Notes under the pieces: generated by a model
The model's input: the letters and a program-made list of their open reading frames with translations, nothing else
Databases searched by the model: none
What the model was told of the DNA's origin: nothing
Position numbers and translations under genes: made by a program
In this document: positions 28,338 to 37,763 of the stretch, piece by piece
How positions within the stretch are numbered: the stretch's first letter is position 1
Layout of the letters: the number at the start of each line of letters is the position of its first letter
Assembly: GCA_030323305.1 (NCBI GenBank)
Contig: CP106741.1
Location: forward strand, 5,207,501-5,271,500
From: Paenibacillus sp. CC-CFT747
GTDB lineage: Bacteria; Bacillota; Bacilli; Paenibacillales; NBRC-103111
Reading direction: 5' to 3'
Length of the DNA: 64,000 nt

Positions 28338-29903
28338 TTATTCCCGGGCCGCTTTCCCGTCCAGGACCAGCTTGATAATCGTATCGACCGGCTGCCACAG
28401 GTTCTCGGGAAGGGTTAGGGAAATCCCGGCCTCATCCTGGGTATACGCCAGTTCTTCTCCCTCCAGGGTACGGCAGGCTACTACCTTCTGACGCAGGGGA
28501 GGAAGCTTTTCTGAACGGAAAGCTTCAGGATTCCGAACATGCACATAAACCGTGTCGTCACGGAAGGTAGAGCCGTATACGCCGTCAACCGGCTGCCAAG
28601 GCCCTCCGCGCGTTCCATAAATGCTTTCCCCGTTCTTATGCATCCATTGCCCGATTTCGCGGAAAAGCTGAACCTGATCGTCCGGTATGACTCCGTCCTT
28701 ATCCGGGGTAACGTTCAACAGAGCATTGCCGTCCCGTACAAACACGTTCAGGATCAAATCCATTACCTTCTCGAAAGGCATCGCCCGGTTCTCCGGCCTC
28801 CATGCCCAGGAACCCCCAATGCTGAAATTCTTCTCCCAAGGAAAAGGGATGATTGCCCCGCCAATGTCGTGGGGTCCCTCGTCGCAGGAGAAATCCCCTT
28901 CCCACCCGGAGCGCTCGTTAATGACCGTCTTCGGGTTATGCTTGCGAACCATCGTGTTCAGCTTAACGGGCTCCCACAGCCAGGCTCCGCCCGCATCCGA
29001 TCCTTTGTGGGCAAGCCATGACCCGTCGTACCAGAGGATGTCGATTGTCCCATAGGAAGACATCAGCTCTTCCACCTGGTCATAGGCTTGTTTTTTGAGA
29101 AGAAGGGCGTTGTCATACTTCTCCACCGGCTCAAAGTAGCCGGGGAACCGCCAATCGAGCGGAGAATAATAGAGCCCGACCCGGAGGCCCTGCCGGCGGG
29201 CCGCTTCCGTGTATTCTTTCACGAAATCCCGGTGGGCGTCCGCCTGCATGGTGGTGAACGAATCGTAGCTGCCCGGGCTGTCCCATAGCGAGAAGCCGTC
29301 GTGATGCCGCGCGGTCATGACCATGTAGCCCATGCCGGCGTCTTTGGCCAGCTTCGCCCATTCGTCCGCATCGAACGCCTGCGGATTGAAGGACATCGCA
29401 ATCTTCCGGTATTCCTCTTCCGGAATCTGCTCGTGGTGACGCACCCACTCTCCGCGTCCGATGATCGAGTATGCGCCCCAATGGATGAACATGCCCAGCT
29501 TGGCGTCCCGCCACCAGCGTAGATCTTCCTCCGCAAGCTTAAGCTCCGGGCACTTGATGCCGTCGGTGCTCTTGAACCGGACGTTGCTCTTGAGCATGGA
29601 AGCAAGCTCCGCCCCGCTCATGGGCGACGGCTCCCCGTTCGAATAGGTCAGCCCCCGCTTCTCAAGCTTGCGCCGGTTGGCTTCGTTCTGCATCAGCTTC
29701 TTCACTTCCTGAAGCGAGAACCAGTAGGTATCTTCCGGGTTCAGCGTCGATTGGTGACGGTTGATTTTCCCTGCATATTCATTCAGCTGCTCTTCCGAGA
29801 GATTATCCAGCTGGCGGCGCAGATACTCCGCTTTCTCCTCCGCCGGCAATCCCGCCGCCTTCAGAAAGGTATCCATGATCTCAAGCTCGGTTGGCGTAAG
29901 CAT
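28338..29903 (-). CDS. GH29-family alpha-L-fucosidase
   Basis: 521 residues from ATG 29903, preceded by AAGGAGGTGAGACGG. GH29 barrel motifs: KLGMFIHWGAYSI, TARHHDGFSLWDSP, and the nucleophile Asp in TIDILWYDGSW; NVFVRDGNALLNVTPDKDG follows as in the family. About 105 residues precede the barrel, longer than usual, rich in acidic helices (PTELEIMDTFLKAAG), of unknown role. No signal peptide: it acts on imported oligosaccharides. Its start overlaps the end of the preceding oxidoreductase gene by 23 bases, so translation is coupled. Last gene of the long leftward locus. Confidence 0.9.
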   Translation of the reverse strand: MLTPTELEIMDTFLKAAGLPAEEKAEYLRRQLDNLSEEQLNEYAGKINRHQSTLNPEDTYWFSLQEVKKLMQNEANRRKLEKRGLTYSNGEPSPMSGAELASMLKSNVRFKSTDGIKCPELKLAEEDLRWWRDAKLGMFIHWGAYSIIGRGEWVRHHEQIPEEEYRKIAMSFNPQAFDADEWAKLAKDAGMGYMVMTARHHDGFSLWDSPGSYDSFTTMQADAHRDFVKEYTEAARRQGLRVGLYYSPLDWRFPGYFEPVEKYDNALLLKKQAYDQVEELMSSYGTIDILWYDGSWLAHKGSDAGGAWLWEPVKLNTMVRKHNPKTVINERSGWEGDFSCDEGPHDIGGAIIPFPWEKNFSIGGSWAWRPENRAMPFEKVMDLILNVFVRDGNALLNVTPDKDGVIPDDQVQLFREIGQWMHKNGESIYGTRGGPWQPVDGVYGSTFRDDTVYVHVRNPEAFRSEKLPPLRQKVVACRTLEGEELAYTQDEAGISLTLPENLWQPVDTIIKLVLDGKAARE

Positions 29904-30989
29904 CCGTCTCACCTCCTTGTACAGGAAGAGAATATTCACGCAGAAGCTCGTCGACCTTCACCGGCCGCCCGGTCTCCCGGCTTCTTTCCATGGCGGCCAT
30001 GACCGCCAGTGTATGAATTCCTTCCAAAAGATCCGGCTTCGGGGTCTCTCCCCGGTCCAGGCAATCGGCGAAATACTCGATATAATTCTGGTATTCGCCC
30101 GCATGGTGGCTCTCTCCTCGAAGCGGAAGTAATAGGGATGCTTCTCCTCGTAGGAATGCGTCATCGGTCCCTCACCGGCAAAATGGGTGTGGTATAGCAG
30201 CTTGGAGTACAGCGCCCGGCTGGTCCCCGCCGAGCCGCGAAGCGTGCAGCCGATCCCCGAATCGACCTGGCGGAGCGTCGGCTTCGTATAGGACCCGCTC
30301 ACCTGGGCGATCCGGCCTTCTCCGTCTCGAAGCAGGAACCGCAAAGTATCGGGTGAGGTCAACCCGTACTCCTGGTTCACCCGGCTGGAGTGACCGTATC
30401 CGAAAACCTCCTCAATGCCCGGCAGGTACCATTTGGCCAGGTCCACCGGGTGGCTGAGGAAATTATGCATCCAGGAGAAGCCCTTCTGTCGGCTCCAGTC
30501 CCGTTTCAGAAACCAGCGGGCATCCGAAATGTAATACGCTTCCACGGTATCCACTTCCCCGTGGCGTCCCGCTTCATAATCCTTCCGCTGATGAATCATC
30601 GGTTCGAAGAACCGAGAGCTCTGGCCCACAAACACGAGCTTGCCCGCCTTCTTCGCCGCGTCCAGGAGGGACGATGCCTCCTCCAGCGAATGCAGGAGGG
30701 GCTTCGTCACGATGACATGCTTTCCGGCTTCCAGCGCTTGCCGAATATGCCGGCCGTGCAGCTGATCCGGAGTATAGATAGCGATAACCTCAATCTCCGG
30801 ATCGTTTAACAAATCCTCATAACTCAGGGTATAACGGGAAAGGCCGAATTCCTCCCTTCTTGCGCGGCAGACTTCCTCGTTCAAATCACAGACATTGATC
30901 AACTCCCAGCGTTCGCTTTGAAGTGCCGCCGAGATGATGCTGCGTCCTTCCCCCAGCCCGATTACTCCCAGCTTGTAGGTTCGACTCAT
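29881..30989 (-). CDS. Gfo/Idh/MocA-family oxidoreductase (one frameshift)
   Basis: About 369 residues after repair. Rossmann start LGVIGLGEGRSII, then TKPLLHSLEEA (the family's EKP motif, here TKP), and WMHNFLSHPVDLAKWYLPG in the catalytic domain. The frame breaks around 30112-30120 (CC at 30116-30117); one more base restores YYFRFEGESHHAGEYQNYIE and carries the frame to TGA 29881, past the apparent stop at 29958. It is in the fucosidase operon, so it probably oxidises or epimerises a released sugar or aids oxidative removal of a glycoside (inference). Confidence 0.8.
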
Positions 30990-31009
30990 GGGTCACACTC
31001 CCTTTTCGC

Positions 31010-33733
31010 TTACTGGTAAAGCCAATCCAACGAACGGGCGCTTTCGCTAAACGGGGAAACATCGCGCTCGGCCAGCTTCTGGTCCGCCCGGATCACGCCC
31101 AAGACAGCGTAGGCCCCTACCCCCAGGTTAAGGGTATGCCGGCCCGGTTCATACAGGAAGGCATGCACGTTGACGGACGGATAGAAAGCCGGCTTCACCC
31201 CTTTACGCAGAACGGGCGCCAGTCCGCCCCGGTCATCGGCGTGGGTATTCTCGTCCAGGGTGGGGACCTGAAGCCACTGGCTTTCTCCCGACCGGAAGTA
31301 CCCCACCAACACGCACGCCGGTTCCGCCAGCTCAAACTCCAGGGCAACTCCCTGCTTGGCGGCTTCCTCCCGGCTAAACCGGATCCCGGTCAGACCGTCT
31401 AACTCCTCCGCCCAGCTTTGGGCGTATACTTCTCCATCGGTGAAGAGGCAGCTGTCTTTCTGGATGGTATACGTTTCCGCGTTGTCCGACAGCAGCCGGA
31501 ACTCCGCCTGGCGGTAAGGCTGTATTTTCTCTTCGCTTGCAACGGAAGTAGGCAGCTCCCCTGCTTTCAGCCTCTCCAGCTGTGCCGTAAAGCGGGCAAG
31601 CTCTTCTTCGTACAGAGGCAGGCAATCGGTCCAATGGCAGTATTTCTGGCCGTCAGGGAAAGGAATTTTGCGGTGCGGCGTCAGCATGCTGTTGGCATAC
31701 AGATAAGTTTGCTCCGTCAGCTTCGTCAGTTTCCGGTACCAGTCTACGCTTTCCTCGAAATACGGCTGGGCCTTCTCCAGAATATCAAGCGAACGGAGAT
31801 AATCTCCGCCGGCGGCATGCTTGTAGAGCAGGATCTGAACCGCGGCACGCACCTTGGCGCCATAGAAGTAAACCATATCCCGGATCGCTTCCACGTCCGT
31901 AGCAATCCGCTCAAACTCTTCCGCATGCCGGGTCACATGGGGACGAGCCCGTTCGATCGCCTCGGCCGCCAGGTCCGCAAAGGCTTCCGCCGCTTTCACA
32001 ACGTCATAAGGCGTTTCTCCGATGTGCGGCTCCCCTTTCGCCTCGCGCTCCGCATAGAGCTCCAGCCTCTCTCCCTGAGGGGCATGGTCTTCCCAAAGCG
32101 CCTTATAAGGCGAGTAACGGTCGGGATTCGTCAGCTGGCTCATGGTCATGCCAAGAGAGAGCGTTTGCCGGTTCCCTTCGGTGATGCCAAAACGCCGAAG
32201 CAGGCGCGGGGCACATTCGCCGAAAGCGTCGTAAGCATCAAGAAGGGCGGCGCCGGCTTCCCGGCTTCCGAAGCGTTCCGCCAGCTCTTCGGCCCAGTAG
32301 TAGTGCTCGGTTTGCGGATCCCGATCCGGGTTCCAGGCATACCGGGCCCAAGCGGCATACCAGATCCAATCGCGTTCGACCTGTTTAACCCTCGGAGTGG
32401 TTTTATCTGCCGTGTAAGGCCAATCCCAATAAAACAGCGGGTAGACATGAAGGCCGTTCGCATGCTGCCGGTGCTTCGCCGCCTGCATGCTTTTGTGAAT
32501 GAAAGCCGGGGAACCATAGCGGAAGGGCTCCAGATTGGCCAAAATATGAATATTGACGATATGAACGGACTGCATGGAGCTCAAATTGTTATGAGTCTCC
32601 ACCCATCCTCCCCTCGGTGTCCAGGTGGTGAGAGATTCTCCGTTGTATTTGGCTTCCGTGTAGAGATTCGAATAGAGAGGCATGGCCTTCTCGATGATGG
32701 GCTCGGCCTTGACGGCGTGGGCCCGGAGAATGATGGGAGGCAGCTCCTTCAGCTTGTTGTCCTCCAAGCCTTCTTTCACACCGGCAATGATGGTGTCGGT
32801 AAACCACTCCGTCCCGTAGACGCTGCCTTGCAGAGCCTCGCCCAGGCAAAGCATGATCCCGACGTTCGGGAAGGAACGGACGAACTCGGCAATCGACTTC
32901 CGCGTATAATCGGCCGTGATGGGCAGCGGCTTCGGCTGGTGCAGCTCCAATCCGTGCTTCTCGGCAAAGGGCAGCGGAATATGAATGTTGTAGAAGTTCA
33001 GGACGACCCAGATTCCCCGCTTGTCCGCCTCCGCCGTCAACCAATGAAAGGTTTCGACGTTCAAACGGTATTCTTCTTCCGTTACTTCCAGCGCCTCGGG
33101 ATAGTCCTTCAGCTTAACCAGGGAAGCGAACGGATGCCCGGTCCATATGTAAACGACGTTGCTGCGCTGTTCGAGCAGCATATCCAAATAGTCGAGCCAC
33201 ATATCCTTGTCATAAAACCAGGGAAAACGATCCGGCGTAATGGGATACTCGTAGGTTCTCCGGGGAGGCTCGATCTTCGTCTTCTGAAGGCCGAGCACCG
33301 GCCCGCGAAGCACAAAAGACGGCGTTTCTCCAACCGCCAGCAGTTCGGGAAGGCGGCCGGCCTTTCGAATCTGCCGGGCAAGCTCCTTGGCCCCGTACAA
33401 GGCACCGGTCTCTCCACCGCCCGAAACGGTAATCAAATCGCCGGGCAGCGTGGCCAGGTAGAAGCCTTCTTTACCGGGAGGAGTGGAGTGATAGATCAGC
33501 ACTTCCTGCTCTTCAAGCGTACGGAGGAACGCGGAGTCCTCCCGGCTGCAGATGTAGATTTTGGTTCCCTTCGTATTCCGGTAAGCTTCAGCGGTCCATA
33601 TTTCCCCGGAAGCCTTCTCCACCCGATACCCGGCCGCTTCCAGGCTCTCCTGCAGCAATTCCAACGCAAAAAGCAGACGCGGTGATTCCTGGCCCTGCGT
33701 ACCCAGATAGACGGTTTCTTTCTCCTTATTCAT
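31010..33733 (-). CDS. Large GH67/GH20-like putative glycoside hydrolase
   Basis: 907 residues from ATG 33733 (GGAGGGAGAACATAC upstream). Residues 1-135 resemble the GH20b/GH67 N-terminal alpha/beta domain (SGGGETGALYGAKELARQI). A TIM-barrel-like region follows (MWLDYLDMLLEQRSNVVYIW, ADKRGIWVVLNFYNIHIPLP, FPNVGIMLCLGEALQGSVYG, PLYSNLYTEAKYNGE). Beyond about residue 460 comes a long helical region like the GH67 C-terminal bundle, then a beta-rich C-terminus. Candidate acids are in CLGEALQG and LYTEAKYNGE. The architecture points to a uronyl- or hexosaminyl-hydrolase clan but I cannot assign the family. Cytoplasmic, in the fucosidase operon. Confidence 0.6.
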   Translation of the reverse strand: MNKEKETVYLGTQGQESPRLLFALELLQESLEAAGYRVEKASGEIWTAEAYRNTKGTKIYICSREDSAFLRTLEEQEVLIYHSTPPGKEGFYLATLPGDLITVSGGGETGALYGAKELARQIRKAGRLPELLAVGETPSFVLRGPVLGLQKTKIEPPRRTYEYPITPDRFPWFYDKDMWLDYLDMLLEQRSNVVYIWTGHPFASLVKLKDYPEALEVTEEEYRLNVETFHWLTAEADKRGIWVVLNFYNIHIPLPFAEKHGLELHQPKPLPITADYTRKSIAEFVRSFPNVGIMLCLGEALQGSVYGTEWFTDTIIAGVKEGLEDNKLKELPPIILRAHAVKAEPIIEKAMPLYSNLYTEAKYNGESLTTWTPRGGWVETHNNLSSMQSVHIVNIHILANLEPFRYGSPAFIHKSMQAAKHRQHANGLHVYPLFYWDWPYTADKTTPRVKQVERDWIWYAAWARYAWNPDRDPQTEHYYWAEELAERFGSREAGAALLDAYDAFGECAPRLLRRFGITEGNRQTLSLGMTMSQLTNPDRYSPYKALWEDHAPQGERLELYAEREAKGEPHIGETPYDVVKAAEAFADLAAEAIERARPHVTRHAEEFERIATDVEAIRDMVYFYGAKVRAAVQILLYKHAAGGDYLRSLDILEKAQPYFEESVDWYRKLTKLTEQTYLYANSMLTPHRKIPFPDGQKYCHWTDCLPLYEEELARFTAQLERLKAGELPTSVASEEKIQPYRQAEFRLLSDNAETYTIQKDSCLFTDGEVYAQSWAEELDGLTGIRFSREEAAKQGVALEFELAEPACVLVGYFRSGESQWLQVPTLDENTHADDRGGLAPVLRKGVKPAFYPSVNVHAFLYEPGRHTLNLGVGAYAVLGVIRADQKLAERDVSPFSESARSLDWLYQ

Positions 33734-33808
33734 GTATGTTCTCCCTCCAAACCTTTTTACTGGCTGCCCATTCATCTCTTGCTTCTTATTCTCCAAACGC
33801 GTGGTCAC

Positions 33809-35468
33809 TTACGATCTGCCCGTATGCACTTCCGCCTTCAGCCGGCTGCCGGAAGCATCCTCCGGATAGAACCGGATTTCCGTCTCCCCGAAGCGCTGTC
33901 TCCAACAATCCTTTGCCCCCAAAAGGGATCGGCCGCCTCCTGCACTTCCTCGCTTAGGAAATCCTCCGTCACCAGCCAGGCTCCCCCTCCGGCGAAGCGC
34001 CGGCTCTCTTTCCACTCCCCGGGCGCAAGCCAGCTCGCAATGATCACCAGGGCGCCGTCCTCCGCCCTACCCCGGAGGGCGGCTGCCGTGTGGGAGGAAA
34101 GACGCGACCCGGCGGCTAAGATCAACTTGGGACGGCCCAACTGATCGTCCCGCACCTGCTCGTCGAAGGCGATGGCATTGTTCACCGGGTGGAACAGCCC
34201 GTGCATGTCCGTTTGCGTAAGTTCTGCGCTTCCGGACAGCAGCGGATACCCCTCCGGCGGGACCCTTTTCTTAAGCTCATGCCGCGGGAACGAATAGCCC
34301 GGGATGTGCATGCAGCTGCCATGAGCGGGAATGGACCCGCGGCTGATGAGGTGCCAGACCGCAAATAGGCTTTTGGTTGACTCGGGTGCTTCCAGCCCGC
34401 GGTTGCCGAACAAACGGGCGTTCTGCCCGTAGTTGCTGTCATCCGAATGAATGATCACGATATCGGGTGCGGCTTCCCGGTGACTCCAGTGAAGCGGATG
34501 TTGAGGCACATACTCATTCACGAAGCGGTCCCAGACTTCGCCGAAAGCGGTCTTCTCGAAGCGGTCCCCCGGTGATGGAGCAGCACGTCGACATTCTCGG
34601 TAAACAGATGGGTCGGCCCCATCAAATACCCCATGTGAAGCGCGGATTCGAATTCCTCCGGAGAATGGCCGGGAAAGCCCGAGGTCCTGGTGAACCAATG
34701 CCCTATGTCCGGTCCCCACAGATCGGCGCAGATCCACATGTCGCGTCCATACTGCTGGGCCGCTCCAAGTGCTGTTCCTAGCTGAAGGGCCTGGAAGGAC
34801 TCCTTCATGATTTTGGGGCACAGGTCCATTCCGGCACGGGCTTTGGCATGAAACAGGGTGGGAAACACCTGCTCCGACAGCAGCGGGACGGAGGCGGGGT
34901 CAAGCACGTGCTTCCGCATAAGCTCCCTAACATGGCCAGTCCGGTCGGAAACGGCCTTCACCACCTTCTGGTAAGACTCCTCCAGGCTAAGCCCGTCTGT
35001 CGTTCCCCAGTGGGGATACCAGCCGTCCTTGCGGTACTGGCCGGCGTTAATCTGCAGATGCTCCGGCTCGTCATAAAGCAATCCAATGAGCCTTCCGCTC
35101 CGGGCCGCTTCCAGAATGGCCTCGTCCGGAACATCCCAGCGGTTCGTCCCTTCCACCCAGGGACCGTTAATATTGCCGTATTCATTACCGAGGCACACGT
35201 CCATGCCGGACCGGACCATGTCCTTCAGCATATCCGTCTGTCCTTCGAGGCCCGGCATCATGTGATGCAGGTAGAAATCCGCTCCAAGGTTCTGCATAGC
35301 TTCGACGAACCGCTCCCCCGACGGAACCGGGTCCTGGGATAGATAAATCATCCCCGTGCCGGTTCTCATGATCCGGTCCGATGCCTCTCCTGCCCATGGA
35401 TCCTGCCAAGCCAGAACCGGGCCCTGGATCCCGAGCCGGGGCCGGCGCTTCCGCTGCTCGTCTGTCAT
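33809..35468 (-). CDS. Unrecognised TIM-barrel-like putative glycoside hydrolase (two frameshifts)
   Basis: About 553 residues after repair. Not recognised. Segments recall a clan-A barrel: LGIQGPVLAWQDPW, MDVCLGNEYGNING, GLLYDEPEHLQINAG, VPLLSEQVFPTLFHA, DMWICADLWGPDIGHW, THLFTENVDVLLHHRG. The C-terminal third has a Rossmann-like beta-galactosidase trimerisation appearance (APDIVIIHSDDSNYGQ, RPKLILAAGSRLSSH). Breaks at C5 34566-34570 (repair HHRGDRFEKTAFGEVWD) and C5 33916-33920 (repair DPFWGAKDCWRQRFGETEI). The ATG overlaps the preceding GH95 stop as ATGA. Candidate catalytic acids: Glu in YDEPEH and TENVD. Confidence 0.6.
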
Positions 35469-37717
35469 CGGCTTTCCACCCCTTCCCGTGTCTCGGCAGC
35501 GGCCCTCCACTCGACCGTCTCGCCTGCTTTCAACTCTACTTCCAAAAGGTTCCCCGACATCTCTGTCGTCTTGCCGTCCCGGTATAGCTCGGCTGATCCT
35601 CCAAAGGGATTGGCAAGCCGCAGGACCGCGTCGCCCTCACTAAACACCGTAACCGACTGAACGGCTCCGTTCTCCTTCCGGCCGGATAGGAGAAAAGCTC
35701 CTTCCGCCCGAATCCCCGAAAATGCGGCGTCCTTGAACCTCGAAGAAAGCCCTGTGAAGACCCTTACCGTCCCCCGGACGCATTGGACGAACATTTCAAG
35801 AACGGCGGCCGAGGCGGCAATCGAAGCCTCCACCTGCATCGTTTCGCCTCCGACGAATTGGGTGAAGCCCCCATAACTTCCGTTATGCTGGGTGGCATAG
35901 CTCGGCATCATAAAGACTTCTCTCAGAAGACGAAGAGACAACAGCGCCATGTCCGGGTACCCGAGCCGGTTATGGAGGATGGAGGCCCAAGGCATCGACC
36001 AGCCCGCCCAGCGTCCCATCCCTTTATCCACCCACGATTTGTAGGCGTTCTTGACCACCTCGGCCTGCACCGGATCCTCCAAATTGACGGTGTCAAACGG
36101 ATAGATGCCTGCCAGGTGGGAATGATGCCGATGGCATTCCGCAAGCGGCTGCCCTTCCCATAAATAGAGCTCGATACCGGGCTTGCGGCCGAATTCCTGA
36201 TATTGGCGGGGGCCTGCGGTATAGGGAGGCAGCTTCGTTTGAATGTCGGCCGCGAAGGCCGCATAATCGGCATCGAGCCGGTAACGCTCCTCCAGCTCGA
36301 GCAGCTTCTCGCACAGAAAGTGAACGTTAACGAGAAAGAATGTGGAGTTGCGGCCGAGACCATCCGGGCTCGAGCCGCCGTATTCCGGCGAAACGGAGAC
36401 CGGCAGGGAATAAGCATCCTCTTCCCTCTCCATCATGGCGTAGAAGACATTCAGCGCTTTCCTCATGAAAGGATAGACCTCGTTGATCATATAGGCTTCG
36501 TCCCCAGCGTAGCGGGCATACAGCCACAACATCTGGGCCACCCAGGAGGTGTTGGCCTGATCGATGGTCCCGGTCCACATTCCTCCTACCGGCCGGCCTC
36601 GGTCATCGACTGAATGGCCCAGCATATACCCGTCGTCAATCCCGACAAAGCGTTTGGCATTTTCCGCGAGAATCGGTTTCCAGCCGTCGATCATGGTGAA
36701 TAGAGGCTGCAGGCAGTCCAGCAGGTTGGCTCCGTAAGCCGGCCATAAGCATTCCTGCACATTGATATTGAAGTGATAATCACAGCTCCAGGGCGGATTC
36801 CGGTACTCCTCGGCCCAAGGTCCCTGAAGGCTCGGCGCCAGCTTGCCCGGCATGGAATTGCCCAGCATGCGGTAGAGTCCCAAATAATACATGGTCTCGA
36901 TCTCCCGGTCCGAAAGGGAGATATCCGCCGCCTGCTGCCACAGCGCACGCCAGTGCTGCTTGGTTGCCATAAGCTCTTTATCGTAGGAAGACTCGCGGAC
37001 CTCGCTTAACCGGGCTTCCGCGGCTTTCCCTGCTGCTTCCGCATCAGGTCCGTACTCGGCTGAGATCCAGAGCCCGGAAGGCGAGCATTCCGCGCGAACG
37101 GCACAGGCCGGGTCCTCGGGTAGCTCCTGCACCCAGCCCGTCTGGTCCACCTCGGGGGCGGGGATCCCGAAGTCGTCAAAATAGGCTTTGACCTGGGCAA
37201 AGCTGTAAGAAGGCTTGGCCTCGAGATCCGCCAGGCATTCCCCGCTGCAAGAAACGGCGAGCATGTTTCGTTCCATCGGAACGCTGATCCGGACCACCCA
37301 TTCCTCCTCAGCCTCCCGCAGGCGGATAACGGCTTCCGCTTCTTCGAGCTGCAAAGAAGCGGAGACGATAGAGATTCCTTCCTTCAGCTGCAGGTCATAC
37401 CGGCCCATGGCAAGCCGGGTCGGCCGCTTTTCCTTGCCGTTCAGCTGCATCGTCGGGTAGAGGCTGCGGGCCCCTTCAAAGTCCCCGCCCTGAAGAAGGG
37501 TCTTTAGCCGGTCGTAGGTGCCGTCCTCCCGCCAAATGGTTCCGCCGCGGTGATCCCAATAATCCGCCCGGTTGATGGTCAGCATAATCTTCCCTGGCTG
37601 AAACCAGACCAAAGCGCCGAACACTCCGTTGGACAACGGGATTCCGTCATGGCAGTAGCGGGTTTCCAGCGTCCAGGGAATCGTATAAGCCGGTTTAACC
37701 GGCTCCGCCTTTCTCAC
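35465..37717 (-). CDS. GH95-family hydrolase with divergent catalytic motif
   Basis: 750 residues from GTG 37717 (GAGAGGAGCTTGTCATT upstream); longer starts overlap the dehydratase gene. N-terminal beta domain (IPLSNGVFGALVWFQPGK), then (alpha/alpha)6 barrel with SCDYHFNINVQECLWPAYG (the paired Asn residues that assist catalysis), SPEYGG (acid Glu region) and AECHRHHSHLAGIYPF. In characterised GH95 enzymes the base Asp sits in a QxDGNFG segment; here the equivalent reads MQVEASIAASAAVLEMF, with Glu for Asp. Leaderless. Likely alpha-L-fucosidase or alpha-L-galactosidase, possibly altered. Confidence 0.8.
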   Translation of the reverse strand: MRKAEPVKPAYTIPWTLETRYCHDGIPLSNGVFGALVWFQPGKIMLTINRADYWDHRGGTIWREDGTYDRLKTLLQGGDFEGARSLYPTMQLNGKEKRPTRLAMGRYDLQLKEGISIVSASLQLEEAEAVIRLREAEEEWVVRISVPMERNMLAVSCSGECLADLEAKPSYSFAQVKAYFDDFGIPAPEVDQTGWVQELPEDPACAVRAECSPSGLWISAEYGPDAEAAGKAAEARLSEVRESSYDKELMATKQHWRALWQQAADISLSDREIETMYYLGLYRMLGNSMPGKLAPSLQGPWAEEYRNPPWSCDYHFNINVQECLWPAYGANLLDCLQPLFTMIDGWKPILAENAKRFVGIDDGYMLGHSVDDRGRPVGGMWTGTIDQANTSWVAQMLWLYARYAGDEAYMINEVYPFMRKALNVFYAMMEREEDAYSLPVSVSPEYGGSSPDGLGRNSTFFLVNVHFLCEKLLELEERYRLDADYAAFAADIQTKLPPYTAGPRQYQEFGRKPGIELYLWEGQPLAECHRHHSHLAGIYPFDTVNLEDPVQAEVVKNAYKSWVDKGMGRWAGWSMPWASILHNRLGYPDMALLSLRLLREVFMMPSYATQHNGSYGGFTQFVGGETMQVEASIAASAAVLEMFVQCVRGTVRVFTGLSSRFKDAAFSGIRAEGAFLLSGRKENGAVQSVTVFSEGDAVLRLANPFGGSAELYRDGKTTEMSGNLLEVELKAGETVEWRAAAETREGVESR

Positions 37718-37763
37718 AATGACAAGCTCCTCTCTACTAACAGGATGTGCTTCCGCTTCCTCG

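Noticed and set aside
31418..33685. A 755-codon open frame on the plus strand
   Set aside because: It lies wholly antisense to the GH67-like gene. GC-rich third positions keep the opposite strand open; it has no family-like motifs or ribosome binding site.
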